Part shown: in pieces, positions 34,005 to 36,270 of the stretch
How positions within the stretch are numbered: the stretch's first letter is position 1
Layout of the letters: each line of letters begins with the position of its first letter
Origin: Akkermansiaceae bacterium
Lineage (GTDB): Bacteria > Verrucomicrobiota > Verrucomicrobiia > Verrucomicrobiales > Akkermansiaceae
NCBI GenBank assembly: GCA_029287105.1
Contig: JARFRT010000374.1
Coordinates: 1 to 36,270, forward strand
Length of the DNA: 36,270 nt
Direction of reading: 5' to 3'
The notes under the pieces: model-generated
Seen by the model: the letters and a program-made list of their open reading frames with translations, nothing else
Told to the model about the DNA's origin: nothing
Databases searched by the model: none
Program-made: the position numbers and the translations under genes

Positions 34005-34613
34005 TTACACACGGCGCGCTTTCTTAGGGCGGCAGCCGTTGTGAGGAATAGGAGTGACGTCCTTGATTGCGGTGATGTTGATGCCGAGGCCTTGCACAGC
34101 ACGAACAGCGGATTCACGGCCGGAACCGGGTCCCTTGACGCGAACTTCAGCTTGCTTGAGTCCGTGACTCATGGCTTGACGGCAGGCATCCTGGGAAACG
34201 ACCTGAGCCGCATAGGCTGTGCTCTTGCGCGATCCCTTGAATCCCATCTTTCCGGCGCTGGACCAGCCAATGGAGTTGCCATTGAGGTCGGTAACCGTGA
34301 CAAGCGTGTTGTTGAACGTCGCGATGATGTGAACCACACCGGTCTGGACGTTCTTGCTCTTCTTCGCCTTGTGAATGCGGATCTGCTCTTCCTCGCCTCC
34401 GGCGATTTCAGCAAAAATGTCGCGCTTCTTTTCGGGTGCCTTGGGCGCCTCTTCAGCAGGAGCTTCCGGGGTGGCGGGAGCCGCCTCTTCGGCTGCGGGT
34501 GTCTCGGCAGGCGCTTCAACCTTTTCAGCTTTGGACTCTTCCGCAGCAGGCGCTTCGGCAGGAACCTCAGCAGGTGTCGCTACCGCGTCGTCTTTGATTT
34601 CTTCTTCAGACAT
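34005..34613 (-). CDS. rpsK: 30S ribosomal protein S11 with long Ala/Glu/Pro N-terminal extension
   Basis: 202 residues against the usual ~125-130. Residues ~83-202 are standard S11 ([67 protein letters not shown]). The first ~80 are low-complexity and mostly acidic ([20 protein letters not shown] and similar), ending [20 protein letters not shown]. The single reading frame, the TATTATTATG start and uninterrupted reading show it is really encoded. S11 sits on the 30S platform near the mRNA exit; the tail would be exposed. Between rpsM and rpsD in one operon. Function of the tail is unknown. Confidence 0.95.
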   Translation of the reverse strand: MSEEEIKDDAVATPAEVPAEAPAAEESKAEKVEAPAETPAAEEAAPATPEAPAEEAPKAPEKKRDIFAEIAGGEEEQIRIHKAKKSKNVQTGVVHIIATFNNTLVTVTDLNGNSIGWSSAGKMGFKGSRKSTAYAAQVVSQDACRQAMSHGLKQAEVRVKGPGSGRESAVRAVQGLGINITAIKDVTPIPHNGCRPKKARRV

Positions 34614-34640
34614 AATAATAAATAGTTTGTGGTCAGTGGA

Positions 34641-35009
34641 TTACTTTTTCACACCTACGGTGCGCTTCTTGCCCTTACGGGTGCGGGCGTTCGTGCTGGT
34701 GCGCTGGCCACGGACGGGGAGACCTACCTTGTGACGGATGCCACGGTAGCAGTTGATCGCTTGAAGTCGCTTCATAGCGGCTTGCTTTTCGCGACGAAGG
34801 TCACCTTCGATGAGAATAATCTCGGAGGTGATTACTTGGGCAATTTTAACAAGCTGTTCTTCCGTGAGTTCGCCGGTGCGGATATCTGGATCCACTCCTG
34901 CTTGCTCGAGAATACGCTTGGAGGTCGTTTGACCTATGCCATAAATGTAGGGAAGAGAAGCTTCGATGCGCTTCTCATTCGGTATTTCTGTGCCGAATAT
35001 ACGTGCCAT
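34641..35009 (-). CDS. rpsM: 30S ribosomal protein S13
   Basis: 122 residues. ARIFGTEIPNEKRIEASLPY, IYGIGQTTSKRILEQAGVDP and the C-terminal GIRHKVGLPVRGQRTSTNAR ... GKKRTVGVKK are typical; the basic C terminus contacts P-site tRNA and intersubunit bridges. The start ATG 35009 has a weak AGGA a few bases upstream, one of the few possible Shine-Dalgarno sequences in the window. First gene of a three-gene operon, 27 bases before rpsK. It is separated from the usual secY/rpmJ neighbours. Confidence 0.97.
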   Translation of the reverse strand: MARIFGTEIPNEKRIEASLPYIYGIGQTTSKRILEQAGVDPDIRTGELTEEQLVKIAQVITSEIILIEGDLRREKQAAMKRLQAINCYRGIRHKVGLPVRGQRTSTNARTRKGKKRTVGVKK

Positions 35010-35055
35010 GATCCTTGTTTTAGCTGGATTGTTTTTTGTAGTTGGTAGGTGTGCT

Positions 35056-35081
35056 CATACCGGAGAAATTTCTCAGGTATG
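35056..35081 (-). promoter_or_regulatory. 26-bp near-perfect palindrome in the rpsM leader
   Basis: CATACC (35056-35061) and GGTATG (35076-35081) enclose GAGAAATTTCTC, with a single mismatched pair between outer and inner arms. It lies about 47 bases before the rpsM start. In RNA it would make a stable hairpin of ~10 pairs, which could be an autoregulatory leader (S4 or S13), or it may be a dimeric protein site. No T run, so it is not a clear terminator. Confidence 0.45.
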
Positions 35082-35121
35082 ATAGCCCGTCTGGACATCC
35101 TGCACACCGCGCGGGACGGGG

Positions 35122-35149
35122 TATTTAGCAGAGATATACCGTCTGGCAA
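35122..35149 (-). promoter_or_regulatory. Candidate promoter of rpsM-rpsK-rpsD
   Basis: On the minus strand TTGCCA (35149-35144) and TAAATA (35127-35122) are 16 bases apart, close to a sigma-70 pattern. It would give a leader of roughly 105 bases that includes the palindrome. Prediction by eye only. Confidence 0.35.
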
Positions 35150-35242
35150 GCGAGAACTGATGATTTATCATCTTCAGGCCCCTATTTATCGGGAAATCGA
35201 CCCAATTCAACCCAATTCAACCCTCACCACCTCCGCAAAGGC

Positions 35243-35314
35243 AGGACTTCCCGACTTCAGGACTTCCCGACTTCAGGACTTCAGGACTTCAGGACTTCAG
35301 GACTTCAAGACTTC
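35243..35314. repeat. Nine-copy 8-bp tandem repeat overlapping the lysA stop codon
   Basis: Units of AGGACTTC (six copies), CCGACTTC (two) and AAGACTTC (one) follow without gaps from 35243. Read on the minus strand the unit is GAAGTCCT. The lysA stop (35305-35307) lies within the last copies, so the array includes its final codons and runs downstream. Not a CRISPR: the units are far too short and there are no spacers. Confidence 0.85.
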
Positions 35315-36270
35315 AACACCCTCTTCTCGCTGGCGAGAATATCATCCATCGTCTGCCTCGGGCGGATCACGCGCGCCTGCTCACCCTCGACCAGTATCTC
35401 CACGGGAAGTGGTCGGGAGTTGTAGTTCGACGCCATCACAAATCCGTATGCGCCGGCGCTCAGCAGGGCAATGGCCTCGCCAGGGGCAAAATCGGGAAGT
35501 TCACGGTCCTGGCAGAAAAAGTCGCCGGTTTCACAGACCGGACCGACCACATCGACCTTTGATGACGCACCCGATGGCTCCCTGAGCGGCACAATTTCGT
35601 GGTGCCCTTCGTAGAGGGCGGGCCGGATAAGATCATTCATACCCGCGTCCACAATCCGGAATGTTTTGGCCGCCCCCCTTTTCTCGTAGAGACAGCGCGT
35701 CAAAAGAACGCCTGCGTTACCGACAATATAGCGCCCTGGCTCGAGAAGTATCTTCAAACCCGTCTGTTTCAAAACGGGAATCACACCGGCGGCATACTGC
35801 TCGATGGTCAACGGCTTCTGATCCTCATCCCGGTCCGTCCACCAGCCGGACTGACCCGACTCCAGGGCAGGATCGTACACAATCCCGACTCCGCCACCAA
35901 TGGAGAAAAACTCAATCCCGTGGGCAGCCTTCAACCGGATGGCAAGCGGGGACACTTTTTCAACCGCCTCGATAAATGGCTGCAATGAGGTGAGCTGGGA
36001 GCCGATATGCATCTGCAGACCCCGGAGGAGGATGTGGGGTAATTGCGCGGCGCGCGCGTACGCATCGTCGATCGAGGCGAAGTCCACGCCAAACTTGTTC
36101 TCCGACTTGCCGGTGGAGATGTACTTGTGCGTCTTGGCATCGACATTCGGATTCACACGGTAGGCAACGGGAGCCACCTTGCCCATCTCACCGGCCACGG
36201 CATTGATAAAGACCACTTCCTCTTCACTTTCGGCATTGAAGCAGTAAATCCCCTCGGCCAAGGCGTATTC
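35305..36270 (-). CDS. lysA: Diaminopimelate decarboxylase LysA, C-terminal part (5' truncated)
   Basis: About 321 codons; the gene continues past the window end (EYALAEGIYCFNAES at its edge), so the catalytic PLP lysine is not seen. Present: HIGSQLTSLQPF, SIGGGVGIVYDP (phosphate-binding Gly loop), LLEPGRYIVGNAG, VGPVCETGDFFCQDRELPD with the active-site Cys, and SAGAYGFVMASNYNSRPLP. It converts meso-diaminopimelate to lysine and CO2 in the cytosol. It ends KRVLKS; the stop falls in the 8-bp tandem array. Same strand as rpsM but probably a separate unit. Confidence 0.93.
   Translation of the reverse strand, partial: EYALAEGIYCFNAESEEEVVFINAVAGEMGKVAPVAYRVNPNVDAKTHKYISTGKSENKFGVDFASIDDAYARAAQLPHILLRGLQMHIGSQLTSLQPFIEAVEKVSPLAIRLKAAHGIEFFSIGGGVGIVYDPALESGQSGWWTDRDEDQKPLTIEQYAAGVIPVLKQTGLKILLEPGRYIVGNAGVLLTRCLYEKRGAAKTFRIVDAGMNDLIRPALYEGHHEIVPLREPSGASSKVDVVGPVCETGDFFCQDRELPDFAPGEAIALLSAGAYGFVMASNYNSRPLPVEILVEGEQARVIRPRQTMDDILASEKRVLKS

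Larger units (their letters stand above)
35010..35304. other. Gap between lysA and rpsM
   Basis: About 295 bases with no gene seen on either strand; I looked for rpmJ on the minus strand and do not see it. It contains the candidate rpsM promoter, a 26-bp near-palindrome, a GATGAT/ATCATC repeat at ~35159-35173, two copies of CAATTCAACC (about 35203-35223) and the 8-bp repeat array reaching into lysA. Confidence 0.55.

Noticed and set aside
35243..35314. CRISPR array
   Set aside because: Units are 8 bp and contiguous without spacers, and no cas genes are near.
1..36270. tRNA or rRNA genes
   Set aside because: No cloverleaf with the TTC-arm consensus and no rRNA stretch was seen in the intergenic gaps; a covariance search was not possible.

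Overview
The window looks like a chromosomal segment of a Gram-negative member of the PVC group, most likely Verrucomicrobiota. Reasons: a permease-repressor fusion of the type known from Chlamydia (YtgCR), a planctomycete/verrucomicrobial-type cytochrome (DUF2231 + PSCyt1 + leucine-rich repeats), outer-membrane proteins and a TonB receptor, and almost no Shine-Dalgarno sequences ahead of the genes. This placement is inference; no rRNA is present.

Layout. 1-523: 3' end of mfd. 826-5535: a very long single-chain pyruvate:ferredoxin oxidoreductase with DtxR-box-like sequence upstream. 5724-8743: a secreted parvulin-type PPIase, an SDR oxidoreductase and hemW. 8890-15843: a run of co-oriented genes (TPR protein, lipoprotein, ResB, CcsA, hemE, hemN) that joins cytochrome c maturation to heme synthesis. 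15930-17042: a lone REP-type Y1 transposase. 17241-19072: a small tail-anchored protein and purH, both on the minus strand. 19127-24053: a minus-strand metal ABC operon, in order substrate-binding protein, outer-membrane beta-barrel, ATPase, permease fused to a DtxR/MntR-like repressor, second permease. A perfect 16-bp palindrome plus a second diverged copy lie just upstream of its first gene. 24341-25978: a divergent membrane cytochrome. 26057-26407: a DksA/TraR zinc-finger protein (minus). 26547-31524: a vitamin B12 uptake operon behind a cobalamin riboswitch (btuB, btuF, btuD, btuC). 31634-33241: an exported subtilisin-like protease, closed by a strong bidirectional terminator. 33356-35009: rpsM-rpsK-rpsD, with a long acidic N-terminal extension on S11. 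35305-36270: lysA, cut by the window end.

Main themes are metal and cofactor economy: Mn/Fe/Zn-type import with a built-in metal sensor, B12 import under a riboswitch, heme and cytochrome c assembly, and iron-sulfur pyruvate oxidation. The most interesting system is the transporter-repressor fusion with its apparent operators. A second layer of interest is non-coding: short tandem duplications sit exactly on the stop codons of several genes, and related AT-rich leaders sit directly before several start codons. I see no tRNA, rRNA, CRISPR array or prophage.
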